Positions 55,218 through 64,000 of a DNA stretch of 64,000 nucleotides are shown here, in pieces; the stretch's first letter is position 1, and every line of letters starts with the position of its first letter. The position numbers and the translations under genes were made by a program. Below the pieces are notes generated by a model. It was not told the origin of the DNA and searched no databases. It saw nothing but the letters and a program-made list of their open reading frames with translations. This DNA is from Trueperella sp. (lineage in GTDB: Bacteria > Actinomycetota > Actinomycetes > Actinomycetales > Actinomycetaceae), in NCBI GenBank assembly GCA_022783305.1, contig JALEWQ010000044.1, positions 1 to 64,000 of the forward strand, written 5' to 3'.

Positions 55218-56329
55218 CGACCCGAGAGCCGATCCCAGATGCGCCCGAACACGGACTGGCTGGAGTTGACGAGCTCGCCCGCCTCCTCCCCGCGCTCGTG
55301 GGCGAACTGCTCGAGCAGTTCGCGCTGGCGGGCGTCAAGCTTGGTGGGGGTCAGCACCTGGACCTGAACCTTGAGGTCGCCGCGCCCGCCTCGGTGGAGG
55401 CGCCCCACTCCCAGGCCCGGAAGGGTCGTGACGTAGCCCGCCTGCGTGCCCGGATCGAGCGAGATCGTCTGCTCGCCGTCGAAGGTGTCGATCTCCAGCT
55501 TCGTGCCGAGCGCGGCCGCCGTCATCGGCACCTGGAGCGTGCAGAGTAGGTCGTCCCCGGAGCGGGTGAAGACCGGGTCGGATTCGATCTGAACCTGGGC
55601 GAAGAGGTCACCGGCAGGGCCGCCCGCCAGCCCGGCATCCCCGCGCCCCTGGAGGCGGATACGCATCCCCTCCTCGACGCCGGCCGGGACCTTGATGGTG
55701 ACCGGCTGGTTGGCGCGGATGCGCCCCTCACCGGAGCACTCCCCGCACGGGGTGACGATGATCGTGCCGTATCCCTGGCAGCGCCCGCACACCGTCTGCG
55801 ACATGACCTGCCCAAACAGCGACTGCGTGACCTGCTGAACGGAGCCGGTGCCGTCGCAGTTCGTGCACGGCACGGGCTCGGTACCCGGCTCGGCCATGTT
55901 CCCGTGGCAGTGTGGACACTCGACCACGGCTTCGTGCTTGATCGTCTTCTCGGCGCCGAACACGACCTCTTCGAGGGTCAGGGTGACCGCCACGAGCGTG
56001 TCCTGGCCGCGCCGGGCGCGCGAGGCCGGGCCGCGGCGGGTATTGGCACCGCCGAAGAACGTGTTGAAGATATCTTGGAAGCCCTCGAAGCCGGGGCTGT
56101 AGCCTGCCCCGCCGCCGCGCAGTGCGTCCTCCCCGCCAAGGTCGTACATCTGGCGCTTGTCCGGGTTGGAGAGCACCTCGTAGGCGTTGTTGACCTCTTG
56201 ATACTTCTCGGTTGAGCCGCCGTTGGGGTTGTCGGGGTGAAGCTCGCGCGACTTCTTTCGGTAGGCCTTCTTGATCTCAGCCTGGGTCGCGTTCCGGGCG
56301 ACCCCCAAGACCTCGTAATAATCTGCCAC
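55214..56329 (-). CDS. dnaJ: chaperone DnaJ
   Basis: This 371-residue co-chaperone for DnaK has a J domain (~1-70) with HPD in RELHPDN, a G/F-rich linker and four zinc-finger repeats at ~140-215 ([32 protein letters not shown]). The first lacks the final Gly of the CxxCxGxG pattern. The frame is open further upstream, but a GTG at 56329 preceded by AAAGGGAAA gives the normal start [10 protein letters not shown]. It follows hrcA by 10 nt. Confidence 0.96.
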   Translation of the reverse strand: MADYYEVLGVARNATQAEIKKAYRKKSRELHPDNPNGGSTEKYQEVNNAYEVLSNPDKRQMYDLGGEDALRGGGAGYSPGFEGFQDIFNTFFGGANTRRGPASRARRGQDTLVAVTLTLEEVVFGAEKTIKHEAVVECPHCHGNMAEPGTEPVPCTNCDGTGSVQQVTQSLFGQVMSQTVCGRCQGYGTIIVTPCGECSGEGRIRANQPVTIKVPAGVEEGMRIRLQGRGDAGLAGGPAGDLFAQVQIESDPVFTRSGDDLLCTLQVPMTAAALGTKLEIDTFDGEQTISLDPGTQAGYVTTLPGLGVGRLHRGGRGDLKVQVQVLTPTKLDARQRELLEQFAHERGEEAGELVNSSQSVFGRIWDRLSGR

Positions 56330-56339
56330 AATTTCCCTT

Positions 56340-57356
56340 TTAGTTAGCTGCCAAAATGTCAGATAGGTATTTCGCCACCGCATAGACGGAGGACATGTTC
56401 GCCGTGTAGTCCATGCGCGTCGGTCCAATAATGCCAAGCCGGGCCAAAGTTTGCTGGTCCGCGCCCACATAGTTGGTGGACACCACAGAAGTTTCGCTCA
56501 GGGCATCACTCGAGTTCTCCCTGCCGATCCCCACGTGAAGGCCGTCCTCCTGGTGGGCGAGGATGCGTAGCAGCACCACCTGCTCTTCGATCGCATCGAG
56601 GAGCGGGAAGACGGATGATCCAAAGTCGATGGCGTACCGGGTCAGGTTCGCGGTCCCGGCGACGACGACCCGCTCCTCGGCTTCGTTGCGTAGCGTCTCC
56701 TCTACCACCTGCACGACGAGGCGGGCGGCCGGTTTGAGCACCTCGGCCAGGCCGTCCTCCACCCGGCCCAACGCCGCAGCCAGGCCCGCCACGTGGAGGT
56801 CTTCCAGCTCGGCGTTCAGCACCCGGCGCAGGGTCACCAGGTCCTCCTCGCTGAGCGCGGCCGGGAAGCCAACCATGCGCTGCTCCACGCGGCCCGCGTC
56901 GGTGATGATGACCACCAGCGCGCGGGTGTCGGTGAGGGGGACCAGCTCAATGTGGCGGAGGGCTGTGCGCCGCAACGAGGGGTACTGCACCATCGCCAGC
57001 TGGTTGGTCAGCGAGGACAGGAGAGCGGCGGCGCGGGTGATCACCTCATCTAAGTCCACCGCCTCGAACAGCATCCGCTTGATCGCGTTGCGCTCGGCAC
57101 GCGAGAGCGGCTTGAGGGACGCGATCTGATCCACGAACTGCCGGTATCCGGCGTCGGTGGGAACCCGCCCGGCGGAGGTGTGGGGCTGGTGGATGAGGCC
57201 GGCCTCCTCCAGCGAGACCATGTCGTTGCGGACGGTGGCGGGCGAGACCCCCAGATTGTGCCGCTCGACGACGGCGCGCGAGCCAACCGGTTCGCCCGTC
57301 TTGACGTAATCTTGCACGATGGCGTTCAAAACTCTCGCCTGTCGATCAGTCGCCAT
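56340..57356 (-). CDS. hrcA: heat-inducible transcription repressor HrcA
   Basis: Repressor of heat-shock genes that binds CIRCE, 338 residues. N-terminal winged helix: [25 protein letters not shown] and SPATVRNDM; then the HrcA-specific GAF-like domain. The ATG at 57356 has GGGGAGG 4 nt upstream. A further ATG at 57371 would start inside the CIRCE element and is rejected. The gene is first in an operon it should autoregulate. Confidence 0.96.
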   Translation of the reverse strand: MATDRQARVLNAIVQDYVKTGEPVGSRAVVERHNLGVSPATVRNDMVSLEEAGLIHQPHTSAGRVPTDAGYRQFVDQIASLKPLSRAERNAIKRMLFEAVDLDEVITRAAALLSSLTNQLAMVQYPSLRRTALRHIELVPLTDTRALVVIITDAGRVEQRMVGFPAALSEEDLVTLRRVLNAELEDLHVAGLAAALGRVEDGLAEVLKPAARLVVQVVEETLRNEAEERVVVAGTANLTRYAIDFGSSVFPLLDAIEEQVVLLRILAHQEDGLHVGIGRENSSDALSETSVVSTNYVGADQQTLARLGIIGPTRMDYTANMSSVYAVAKYLSDILAAN

Positions 57357-57367
57357 CACGCCTCCCC

Positions 57368-57396
57368 ACATAGCACTCTCATAACTCGAGTGCCAA
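57368..57396 (-). promoter_or_regulatory. hrcA promoter with CIRCE element
   Basis: TAGCACTC-N9-GAGTGCCAA (57371-57396) matches CIRCE at nearly every position. On the minus strand -35 TTGGCA (57391-57396) and -10 CTATGT (57368-57373) are 17 nt apart, so the operator fills the promoter from -35 to -10. Confidence 0.92.
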
Positions 57397-57440
57397 TTCT
57401 ACGCCTCCCGCGCCAAATATCCCAGTCCCCTCCCACGCGC

Positions 57441-57455
57441 TACCCTAGGCCCATG
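57441..57455 (+). promoter_or_regulatory. -10 box of DUF3097 gene, leaderless start
   Basis: TACCCT (57441-57446) ends exactly 6 nt before the ATG at 57453. No ribosome binding site is visible. No good -35. Confidence 0.45.
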
Positions 57456-58307
57456 AGCTATTTCGACCGCTACGGCGAGGACGTCCTGTCCGCCCCCGCC
57501 TCCCGCATCCGCGACGTCACCGTGGAGGTGGGCATGGTTCTCGAAGACGTCGCCTCCGGCTACGTGGGCGAGGTGATCAAGGTGGGCAAGGTGGCCGGCC
57601 AATGGCAAATGGAGCTCGAGGACGCCAAGATGCGACGGCGCGGCTTCCCGCTCGGGCGCGGATTCTGGCTCGAGGGAGAGGCCGTCAACCTTATCCCGCC
57701 CCTTCCCAAAGCGATCCGCCGCGCACCGAAGATCACCGCCTCCGGATCCTTCCACGTCAAGCACGAGGCGCGCGTGGCCAAAGCCTCCCGAATCTGGGTG
57801 GAGGGCAAGCACGACGCCGAGCTCATCTCCAAAATCTGGGGCTCCGACCTTGCCTACGAGGGCATCATGATCGAGGAGCTCTTCGGCGCGGATAACCTCC
57901 CCCAGATCCTGTCCGTCTTCGGCCCCTCGGAATCCAAGCGCGCCGGCATCATGCTCGACCACCTCATCCCGGGTTCCAAGGAGGCCCGCATCGCCGCCAA
58001 GGTCACCGCGATGGAGGGCGTGCTCGTGCTCGGTCACCCCTACGTGGACGTTTGGCAGGCGATCAAGCCCGGCGTCGTCGGACTCAAGGCCTGGCCGCAG
58101 GTTCCACGCGGGGAGGACATCAAGAAGGGCACCCTCGCCCGCATGGGCTGGCCGCACGCGACAGTCGAAGACATCGGGCTGGGCTGGGCGAAAATCCTGG
58201 CGGCGGTGCGCGACTACCGCGACCTCGAGCCGGCCTTCCTCGGCCGGATGGAAGAACTCATCGACTTCGTGACGGCCGCTAGACCCACACCTCATCCGGA
58301 AGGCTAG
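57453..58307 (+). CDS. DUF3097-family protein
   Basis: This 284-residue actinobacterial protein is of unknown function. The N-terminal part (~20-90) looks like a small beta domain (DVTVEVGMVLEDVASGYVGEVIKVGK). The C-terminal part has SRIWVEGKHDAELI near residue 113 and MLDHLIPGSKEA near 168, resembling the Glu and Asp motifs of Toprim-like domains. Apparently leaderless and divergent from hrcA. Its 3' end overlaps the convergent membrane protein gene by 29 nt. Confidence 0.85.
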   Translation: MSYFDRYGEDVLSAPASRIRDVTVEVGMVLEDVASGYVGEVIKVGKVAGQWQMELEDAKMRRRGFPLGRGFWLEGEAVNLIPPLPKAIRRAPKITASGSFHVKHEARVAKASRIWVEGKHDAELISKIWGSDLAYEGIMIEELFGADNLPQILSVFGPSESKRAGIMLDHLIPGSKEARIAAKVTAMEGVLVLGHPYVDVWQAIKPGVVGLKAWPQVPRGEDIKKGTLARMGWPHATVEDIGLGWAKILAAVRDYRDLEPAFLGRMEELIDFVTAARPTPHPEG

Positions 58308-58890
58308 GCACGATCCCTTCGGCGTAAGCCGCGACCTCCTTGAGCCGCTCGACCTTCTCCCCGCCCTCGTCGAACATGAAGGTCACCGTTTTGCCGATCA
58401 TGTGCGCCGCGCGCAAGCCGGGCCACGATAGCAGGAAGGCGGCGACGGCGTCGTTAGCCCAGGCGGACTCGCCCTCCCACTCCAAGCCGCCCCGGACGCG
58501 AACGAGCGCCTCGGCGAACTCGACCTCGGTGCCGTCGCTACGCTGGGGGATATCGAGGGCGAAAAACAGGAAGCTGCCCACCGACGGGGCCACGAACGTC
58601 CCCGCCCGCCACGTCATTGCGTGTCGGCCGGAGCTGACGGCCTCCACGCCCGGCGCGCCCACGGGCAGCGGCCAGTGGGCAGGCGGCGTCGTGGTGTCGA
58701 GAAGGAAAAGCGCAAGATTGTCTACGGTGTCCTTCACCCGCCAGCCCTCAGCGCGCATGGCCCCCTTACGCCGGGAGTTTTCATCCCACGTCCCGGCGGA
58801 CTTCTTGGAGATCAGGGCGATGGCCGTGTAGATCAGCGGGATGCCGATCAGCAGGGCGAGGATAAGGTAGACGATGTAGTCGCGGTTCAT
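58279..58890 (-). CDS. single-pass membrane protein of unknown function
   Basis: This 203-residue protein has one N-terminal membrane segment (residues ~7-26, IVYLILALLIGIPLIYTAIA), a short basic stretch and a soluble domain of ~150 residues. No family motif recognised. AGGAGG lies 4 nt before ATG 58890, which overlaps the hemW stop (ATGA). Coupled to lepA-trmB-hemW. Its last codons overlap the end of the convergent DUF3097 gene. Confidence 0.82.
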   Translation of the reverse strand: MNRDYIVYLILALLIGIPLIYTAIALISKKSAGTWDENSRRKGAMRAEGWRVKDTVDNLALFLLDTTTPPAHWPLPVGAPGVEAVSSGRHAMTWRAGTFVAPSVGSFLFFALDIPQRSDGTEVEFAEALVRVRGGLEWEGESAWANDAVAAFLLSWPGLRAAHMIGKTVTFMFDEGGEKVERLKEVAAYAEGIVPSLPDEVWV

Positions 58891-60053
58891 GATGCCTCCT
58901 CGGCGTCCCACAGGGTTCGGGTCACGACGTCGGCCAGCAGCCGGCCCTTTCTTGTCAGGCACAGGCGGCCCGCCAAGGCGGCGGCCGGGTCGATCAGTTC
59001 GTCATTGATCAGCGAGGCGACGACGGCTCGCGGGGTGGCGCCCACCTCGATGCCCTCGCGCAGGCGGATGCTCAGCATGATGTCCTCCTCGCGCCGCTCA
59101 GCCGCGCTCAGGATTTCTCCCCCGGCGATCGCCAGCTCGCCCGCCTCCAGCTTGCCGGCATACGCGATGGGGTGTTTAACATTCCAAAACCGCCGGCCAT
59201 CAAGGTGGGAGTGCGCGCCGGGGCCGAATCCCCACCAGTTGGCGTTCGTCCAGTAGGCACGGTTGTGCTCAGAGCGCCTGCCGGGCTTGGCCCAATTGGA
59301 CACCTCATACCACTGGTAGCCCGCTAGGCTCAGCGCCTCGTCGGCCATCTCGTACTTGGTGGCCTGCACATCCGGGTCCGGCGCGGGGATCTCCCCACGC
59401 CGGAGCTGGGCTCCCATCTTCGTGCCTTCCTCGATGGTCAGGCCGTAGGCGGAGATGTGGCCGGGCTCAAGCGCAATGGCGGCGTCGAGGGAGGCGCGCC
59501 AGTCGTCAAGGGTTTCCCCCGGTGCGCCGTAGATGAGGTCGAGGGAAAACTCCAGGCCCATCTCGCGCGCCCAACGGGCCACCTGCTCGACCTGGCCGGG
59601 GGTGTGGCGGCGGTCGAGTACGGCGAGAACGTGACTCACGGCGGACTGCATGCCGAAGGAAAACCGGGTAAAGCCGGCGCGGGCGAGGGACTCGAGCACC
59701 TGCGGCGTGACTGTCTCTGGGTTGGCCTCCGTGGTCACCTCCCCCTCGGGTGCGCCGAAGGCGTCGCGGAGCGCCGCGAGCACAGCCGCCAGATCCGACG
59801 CGGGCAACATTGTCGGGGTGCCGCCGCCGAAGAAGACCGTGCGTAGCGGGCCGGCCGAGCCGAGCAGATCGCGGGCGAGTTCAATCTCGCGCACGATCGT
59901 GTCCGCAAAACGCGCAGCGCTCGCGCCCCCGCCGAAGTCGAGGTTGGTATAGGTGTTGAAGTCGCAGTACCCGCAACGCACCGAGCAAAAAGGCACGTGG
60001 ACGTAGGCGGACAGGCCCTCCACCCGCACATTTTCAAGGCCGAGCTCAGTCAC
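58887..60053 (-). CDS. hemW: HemW (radical SAM, coproporphyrinogen III oxidase-like heme chaperone)
   Basis: This 388-residue radical SAM protein has the cluster motif CSVRCGYC (residues 23-30) and FFGGGTPTML near 80, plus a C-terminal HemN-type domain. HemW proteins bind heme and usually lack the extra Cys and residues needed for oxidase activity, so a heme-trafficking role is more likely than HemN. It overlaps trmB by 8 nt. Adjacent lepA-hemW order is widespread. Confidence 0.93.
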   Translation of the reverse strand: MTELGLENVRVEGLSAYVHVPFCSVRCGYCDFNTYTNLDFGGGASAARFADTIVREIELARDLLGSAGPLRTVFFGGGTPTMLPASDLAAVLAALRDAFGAPEGEVTTEANPETVTPQVLESLARAGFTRFSFGMQSAVSHVLAVLDRRHTPGQVEQVARWAREMGLEFSLDLIYGAPGETLDDWRASLDAAIALEPGHISAYGLTIEEGTKMGAQLRRGEIPAPDPDVQATKYEMADEALSLAGYQWYEVSNWAKPGRRSEHNRAYWTNANWWGFGPGAHSHLDGRRFWNVKHPIAYAGKLEAGELAIAGGEILSAAERREEDIMLSIRLREGIEVGATPRAVVASLINDELIDPAAALAGRLCLTRKGRLLADVVTRTLWDAEEAS

Positions 60054-60837
60054 GCTCGCGGATCGCCTCGATGTCGTAAATCTTGCGCCCGGCCTCGATT
60101 CCGCGCGACTCGAAGCGAGTCATAATCCGGCCCGGCCAACGCTTGGCGAAGCCGCCCCGGTACTGGCCCTGATCGGCGGCGTCGGGGTTCTTCTCCGAGT
60201 ACGGGTTGGAAAAATGGGGGCTGTTGGCCACGACGTCGCGCATCTGCCAGGCGTAGTCGGCCCAGTCCGTCGCCATTCGCCATACCCCGCCCTGCTCGAG
60301 GACAAGGGCAACTGTCTCGGCAAAGTCGTCGCTGACTAGGCGGCGCTTGTGGTGGCGCTTCTTACGCCACGGGTCGGGGAAGAAAGTCCACACCTCTCGC
60401 GCGCGGGGGTTCTCCACCTCGCCACGCCTAAAGAGGATGGGTAGAGCCTGGGCGGCGTCGACCTCCATAATCCGCACGTTCTGCACGCCCTCACGCACGG
60501 CCGCATTCACGCAACGTGCCACCCCAGGCGACCAGGCTTCAATCGCGAGAAAGTTCCATTCAGGGCGGGCCAGAGCCGCCGACATCGTCTGCTCGCCGCT
60601 GCCGGGCCCGATCTCGACCACGAGGGGAGCCGAGCGCCCGAACGCGGCGCGCAGGTCGACGAAGACGTCCTGCGCCATGGTGGTCTGGGCCGGGCCGCTT
60701 GGAAAGTCGATGACGTAGGCCGGTCCATACTGCTCCATGACCTTCTCGTACTTGTCTGCCAGGCGCGAGCCGCGCCGGGTGAAGGACATGATCCGGCCGT
60801 AGTTCGGGTTCTGCTCGGGAGTCGGCGGCTGGGACAT
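60046..60837 (-). CDS. trmB: tRNA (guanine-N7-)-methyltransferase
   Basis: This 263-residue class I methyltransferase makes m7G46. Features: SAM-binding VVEIGPGSGEQTM (near residue 91), the TrmB motif WTFFPDPWRKKRHHKRRLVSDDF (near 150) cut short here, and TRFESRG near the C-terminus. Lies 1 nt after lepA stop and overlaps hemW by 8 nt. Confidence 0.95.
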   Translation of the reverse strand: MSQPPTPEQNPNYGRIMSFTRRGSRLADKYEKVMEQYGPAYVIDFPSGPAQTTMAQDVFVDLRAAFGRSAPLVVEIGPGSGEQTMSAALARPEWNFLAIEAWSPGVARCVNAAVREGVQNVRIMEVDAAQALPILFRRGEVENPRAREVWTFFPDPWRKKRHHKRRLVSDDFAETVALVLEQGGVWRMATDWADYAWQMRDVVANSPHFSNPYSEKNPDAADQGQYRGGFAKRWPGRIMTRFESRGIEAGRKIYDIEAIRERD

Positions 60838-60838
60838 G

Positions 60839-62698
60839 CTACTTCTTCTTCGACTCGGGCATCTCGGAGGAGAGCGCGGCGACGAAAGCCTCCTGCGGCA
60901 CGTCCACGCGGCCGATCGACTTCATGCGCTTCTTTCCTTCCTTCTGCTTTTCCAACAGTTTGCGCTTGCGGGAAATATCGCCACCGTAGCACTTGGCGAG
61001 CATGTCCTTGCGCAGGGCGCGAATCGTCTCGCGGGCGATGATGCGCGAGCCGATGGCGGCCTGGACGGGGATCTCGAACTGTTGACGCGGGATGAGGCTC
61101 TTGAGCTTGCCCGTCATCTCCACGCCGTAGTGGTAGGCGTTGTCGCGGTGGACGATGGCAGAGAAGGCGTCGACCTTCTCCCCGTTGAGCAAGATGTCAA
61201 CCTTGACGAGGTCCGCCTGCTGCTCGCCCTCCTCCTTGTAGTCGAGGGAGGCGTAGCCCTTGGTGCGCGACTTGAGCTGGTCGAAGAAGTCGGTGACGAT
61301 CTCGGCAAGCGGCAGCTTGTAGCGCAGTTCCACACGGTCCTCCGACAGGTAGTCCATCCCCTGCAGGCTGCCGCGGCGCTGCTGGCACAGCTCCATCGTG
61401 GTGCCCACATAGTCGGAGGGGGTGAGAATCGTGGCGTTGACGAGTGGCTCGTAGATCGCGGCGATCTTCCCATCAGGAAACTCGGAGGGGTTTTGCACGA
61501 CGTGCTCCACCCCGCCCTCAGCGACAACCCGGTAGATGACCGAGGGCGCGGTGGCGATCAGGTCAAGGTCGAACTCGCGCTCGAGGCGCTCCGTGACAAT
61601 CTCGAGGTGGAGCAGGCCGAGGAATCCGCACCTAAACCCGAAGCCGAGCGCCACCGAGTTCTCCGGCTCGTAGACGAGGGCGGCGTCGTTAAGCTTGAGC
61701 TTGTCTAGCGCGTCGCGCAGTGCCGGGTAGTCCGAGCCGTCGATGGGATAGATACCCGAGTAGACCATGGGCTTGGGATCGCGGTAGCCAGAAAGCGGGC
61801 TCCTAGCCGGCTTGCGCGCATCGGTGACCGTGTCACCGACTCGCGACTGACGCACCTCCTTCACACCCGTGATGAGGTAGCCCACCTCCCCCACGCCCAG
61901 CCCGGCGGCCGGCTTGGGTTCGGGCGAGATGACGCCGATCTCGAGCAGCTCGTGGTTAGCGTGGGTGGACATCATCTGCACCCGCTGGCGCGGGGTGAGG
62001 CTCCCGTCCACCACGCGCACGTAGGTGACAACCCCGCGGTAGGAATCGTAGACGGAGTCGAAGATCATGGCGCGCGCCTCGGCATCCGGGTCGCCCGTGG
62101 GGGAAGGTATCTCTGCGACGATCCGGTCGAGCAGCTCATCCACGCCCTGCCCCGTCTTGCCCGAGACCCGTATGACATCATCGGCGTCACAGCCGATAAG
62201 GGAGGCGAGCTCGGCGGCGTACTTGTCCGGGTTCGCGGCGGGTAGGTCGATCTTGTTGAGAACCGGGATGATCGTGAGGTCGTTCTCGATGGCCATGTAG
62301 AGGTTAGCCAAGGTCTGGGCTTCGATGCCCTGCGCCGAATCCACCAGCAGGATCGCCCCCTCGCAGGCGGCGAGCGAGCGGGAAACCTCGTAAGCGAAGT
62401 CAACGTGGCCGGGGGTGTCAATCATGTTCAGGGCGTAGGCCTGCCCGTCCACCGTCCACGGCATCCGCACCGCCTGGGACTTGATGGTGATTCCGCGTTC
62501 GCGCTCGATGTCCATCCGGTCGAGGTACTGGGCGCGCATCTCACGCTCGGCGACGACGTCGGTCAGCTGCAGCATCCGGTCGGCAAGCGTCGACTTGCCG
62601 TGATCGATGTGGGCGATGATGCAGAAATTTCGAATCTGCGCGGCCGGTGTGGACGCGGGCTGGATCTTGGCCAGCTCAGCAGAGGTAGAAACGGGCAC
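60839..62698 (-). CDS. lepA: elongation factor 4 (LepA)
   Basis: Translational GTPase of 619 residues. G1 AHIDHGKST (near residue 31), G3 DTPGHVDF (near 96), G4 NKIDLP (near 150) and the C-terminal LepA domain. AAGGAG precedes the GTG at 62698. First gene of lepA-trmB-hemW-membrane protein. rpsT, often adjacent in other genomes, is not here. Confidence 0.96.
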   Translation of the reverse strand: MPVSTSAELAKIQPASTPAAQIRNFCIIAHIDHGKSTLADRMLQLTDVVAEREMRAQYLDRMDIERERGITIKSQAVRMPWTVDGQAYALNMIDTPGHVDFAYEVSRSLAACEGAILLVDSAQGIEAQTLANLYMAIENDLTIIPVLNKIDLPAANPDKYAAELASLIGCDADDVIRVSGKTGQGVDELLDRIVAEIPSPTGDPDAEARAMIFDSVYDSYRGVVTYVRVVDGSLTPRQRVQMMSTHANHELLEIGVISPEPKPAAGLGVGEVGYLITGVKEVRQSRVGDTVTDARKPARSPLSGYRDPKPMVYSGIYPIDGSDYPALRDALDKLKLNDAALVYEPENSVALGFGFRCGFLGLLHLEIVTERLEREFDLDLIATAPSVIYRVVAEGGVEHVVQNPSEFPDGKIAAIYEPLVNATILTPSDYVGTTMELCQQRRGSLQGMDYLSEDRVELRYKLPLAEIVTDFFDQLKSRTKGYASLDYKEEGEQQADLVKVDILLNGEKVDAFSAIVHRDNAYHYGVEMTGKLKSLIPRQQFEIPVQAAIGSRIIARETIRALRKDMLAKCYGGDISRKRKLLEKQKEGKKRMKSIGRVDVPQEAFVAALSSEMPESKKK

Positions 62699-62800
62699 GA
62701 GTCTCCTTCAAGTAACAGTCCTCATCCACGATACCAGCGTGCTCGCGGCGATCGCCGAATGGGCCGTGTGAAATTGGGCGGCACGTGTCAGACTTGTCCC

Positions 62801-63421
62801 ATGTATTCCTCCATCTTATGGGACATGGGCGGCACGCTGATCGACACCTACCCCGCCGTCGACAACCTGCTCGCGCGGATCGGGTACCGCACGAGTGCGC
62901 CCACCGCCGCCCAGCTGTCCGAGGTGGCTGCCCTGCGCTCGGTATCGATCGAGCACGCGATGAACAAGCTCCACCAGCTCTACGGCGCTGACCTAGACGC
63001 CCTCCACGCCGGCTATGCGGAGCTCAAGGAAACGTGGAGAACCCGTCCGGCTCCGCTGATGAGCGGGGCGCGCCGCGTGCTTGGCGCCGTTCACGACGCC
63101 GGAGGGCTCAACCTCGTGGCCACCCATCGCGACCGCCGCTCGGCCGAGAACCTGCTGGCCGCCCACGGGATCGAGGTGGACGACATGGTGTGTGCCCCCG
63201 ACGGCTACGAGCGCAAGCCCTCCCCGCAGATGTACCAGGTTCTCATCGAGCGCCACCACCTCGACCCGGCCACCGTCATCGCGCTCGGCGATCGGCCGAT
63301 CGACGTCGAGGCCGCCACCGCCGCCGGAATCCGCGGCTATCTGCTCGATCACCGCGGCGAAGAGGCAGGCACCCTTGCCTCTCTCAGCGACGTGCTGGAG
63401 CTGATCGGTGAGCAAGTGTGA
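62801..63421 (+). CDS. HAD-superfamily hydrolase-like protein
   Basis: This 206-residue haloacid-dehalogenase-like protein has motif I WDMGGTL at residues 7-13, where the usual second Asp (DxD) is Gly; motif II Thr in VATHRDR near 108; motif III Lys in ERKPSPQM near 142; and motif IV GDRPIDVEAA near 165. The nucleophile Asp8 is present, so phosphatase activity is possible but altered. Start ATG 62801. Divergent from lepA across about 100 nt. Substrate unknown. Confidence 0.85.
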   Translation: MYSSILWDMGGTLIDTYPAVDNLLARIGYRTSAPTAAQLSEVAALRSVSIEHAMNKLHQLYGADLDALHAGYAELKETWRTRPAPLMSGARRVLGAVHDAGGLNLVATHRDRRSAENLLAAHGIEVDDMVCAPDGYERKPSPQMYQVLIERHHLDPATVIALGDRPIDVEAATAAGIRGYLLDHRGEEAGTLASLSDVLELIGEQV

Positions 63422-63437
63422 GATAATTTCTGCCATG
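63422..63437 (+). promoter_or_regulatory. extended -10 of last gene, leaderless start
   Basis: TGA followed by GATAAT (63419-63427) forms an extended -10; GATAAT ends 7 nt before the ATG at 63435. It overlaps the stop codon of the HAD gene. Confidence 0.55.
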
Positions 63438-64000
63438 AGCCTTGGACCCGGATCCCTCAACGTTTTCCTGCCCCTCATCGAGCGGCTGACCCGGCTACCC
63501 GGCCGCGCACTTGTCTCCACCGCGGCCGTAGCAAACGTGCTGCTGGCGTTCGTCGGTGTGGGTGCCGGCAGGAACGGTTCCTCTACCGCCGCCTGGATCC
63601 CGTTCGCCGCGTGCGTGGTATTCAGCGCAGTCCTGGTTTTTTTCGCTGTCCGACGCTCCCGGCTCGAACGCCTCATGGAGGCGTACACCGAGAAACTGAG
63701 GGCGCGCTACGGGCGTCGACCCCAGGCCGAGTCTGCCGGCCAGATCGCGAGCACGGCGGGTGAGGGCATCGTCATCGACGAATACGGCAACCCGCTCGGC
63801 CGCGAGGAGGGCATGGAGCAGGAGATCGAGCGGATGCGCGCCAAGGAGCGCCAGGCCGACGCCGAGCGGGAGGCCGCCCAGCGTAAAAACACGTTCCTTT
63901 CTCGGCTGGAGGCAGCACAGCGGGCCGCGATCGCCCAGGCCGGTGGCGTGGAGAACGTCCCGCACCTGAAGGACGACCTGCGCTGGACGATTCTCTCCGC
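63435..64000 (+). CDS. membrane protein with coiled-coil domain, truncated by window end
   Basis: The first 188 residues of a longer protein, with no stop before the edge. Two membrane segments (~24-42 and ~50-72) are followed by a basic linker, a stretch EGIVIDEYGNPLGREEGME and a long charged helix (~120-175) rich in Glu, Arg and Ala, likely coiled coil. It has a strong extended -10 ending 7 nt before the ATG and no ribosome binding site. Function not recognised. Confidence 0.75.
   Translation, partial: MSLGPGSLNVFLPLIERLTRLPGRALVSTAAVANVLLAFVGVGAGRNGSSTAAWIPFAACVVFSAVLVFFAVRRSRLERLMEAYTEKLRARYGRRPQAESAGQIASTAGEGIVIDEYGNPLGREEGMEQEIERMRAKERQADAEREAAQRKNTFLSRLEAAQRAAIAQAGGVENVPHLKDDLRWTILS

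Overview
The window is a 64 kb piece of a high-GC actinobacterial chromosome. Gene content fits the Actinomycetaceae (Trueperella, Arcanobacterium, Actinomyces and relatives): an LPXTG-anchored S8 protease, a pyruvate:ferredoxin oxidoreductase operon, PriA-type HisA and the hrcA-dnaJ-rsmE-phoH-ybeY-era block. The genus is not fixed by the sequence. Nearly all genes are intact. There is no prophage, insertion sequence, CRISPR array or tRNA gene.

Layout. 1-453: 5' end of a 16S rRNA gene (minus strand) with its leader and promoter. 454-4134: a Mn/Zn-type ABC importer operon with a DtxR-like inverted repeat at its start. 4135-5391: tyrS. 5527-7451: an ABC-2 exporter operon ending in a small HTH regulator, with a perfect palindrome inside its promoter. 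7508-12373: argH, galE, argF and an MFS permease. 12434-17050: a 1538-residue secreted wall-anchored subtilase with an iron-box-like site upstream. 17262-23314: argCJBDRG. 23450-25468: a SorC-type regulator and a GpsA-like dehydrogenase. 25469-29689: ybaK, pheT, pheS. 29830-36302: a POR operon (porG, porA, porB, and a delta subunit fused to a GltD-like flavoprotein) followed by an Old Yellow Enzyme and an SGNH hydrolase. 36412-39396: TrmH-family methyltransferase, an RmlC-like cupin, rplT, rpmI, infC. 39397-45057: his operon. 45135-48490: uppS, recO, leuA and a leucine leader peptide. 48562-57396: PP2C phosphatase, then the CIRCE-controlled hrcA-dnaJ-rsmE-phoH-ybeY-cnnm-era-hydrolase operon. 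57453-64000: DUF3097 protein, a small membrane protein, hemW, trmB, lepA, a HAD protein and a truncated coiled-coil membrane protein.

The order infC-rpmI-rplT-trmH / pheST / argCJBD-R-G-H / tyrS is an old actinobacterial arrangement. Here it is opened by insertions: the POR block, the SorC/GpsA pair, the protease/MFS/argF/galE block and the ABC-2 exporter. argF has left the arg operon and lies on the opposite strand.

Two regulatory themes stand out. First, many genes (argC, argF, hisD, leuL, recO, ybaK, the DUF3097 gene, the last gene) have a -10-like hexamer ending 6-7 nt before the start codon and no ribosome binding site, which predicts leaderless mRNAs at amino-acid biosynthesis operons. 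Second, leuA is preceded by a 14-codon peptide ORF with four consecutive Leu codons and a 12-bp hairpin, a classical-looking leucine attenuator. All calls come from reading the sequence; no database search was run.
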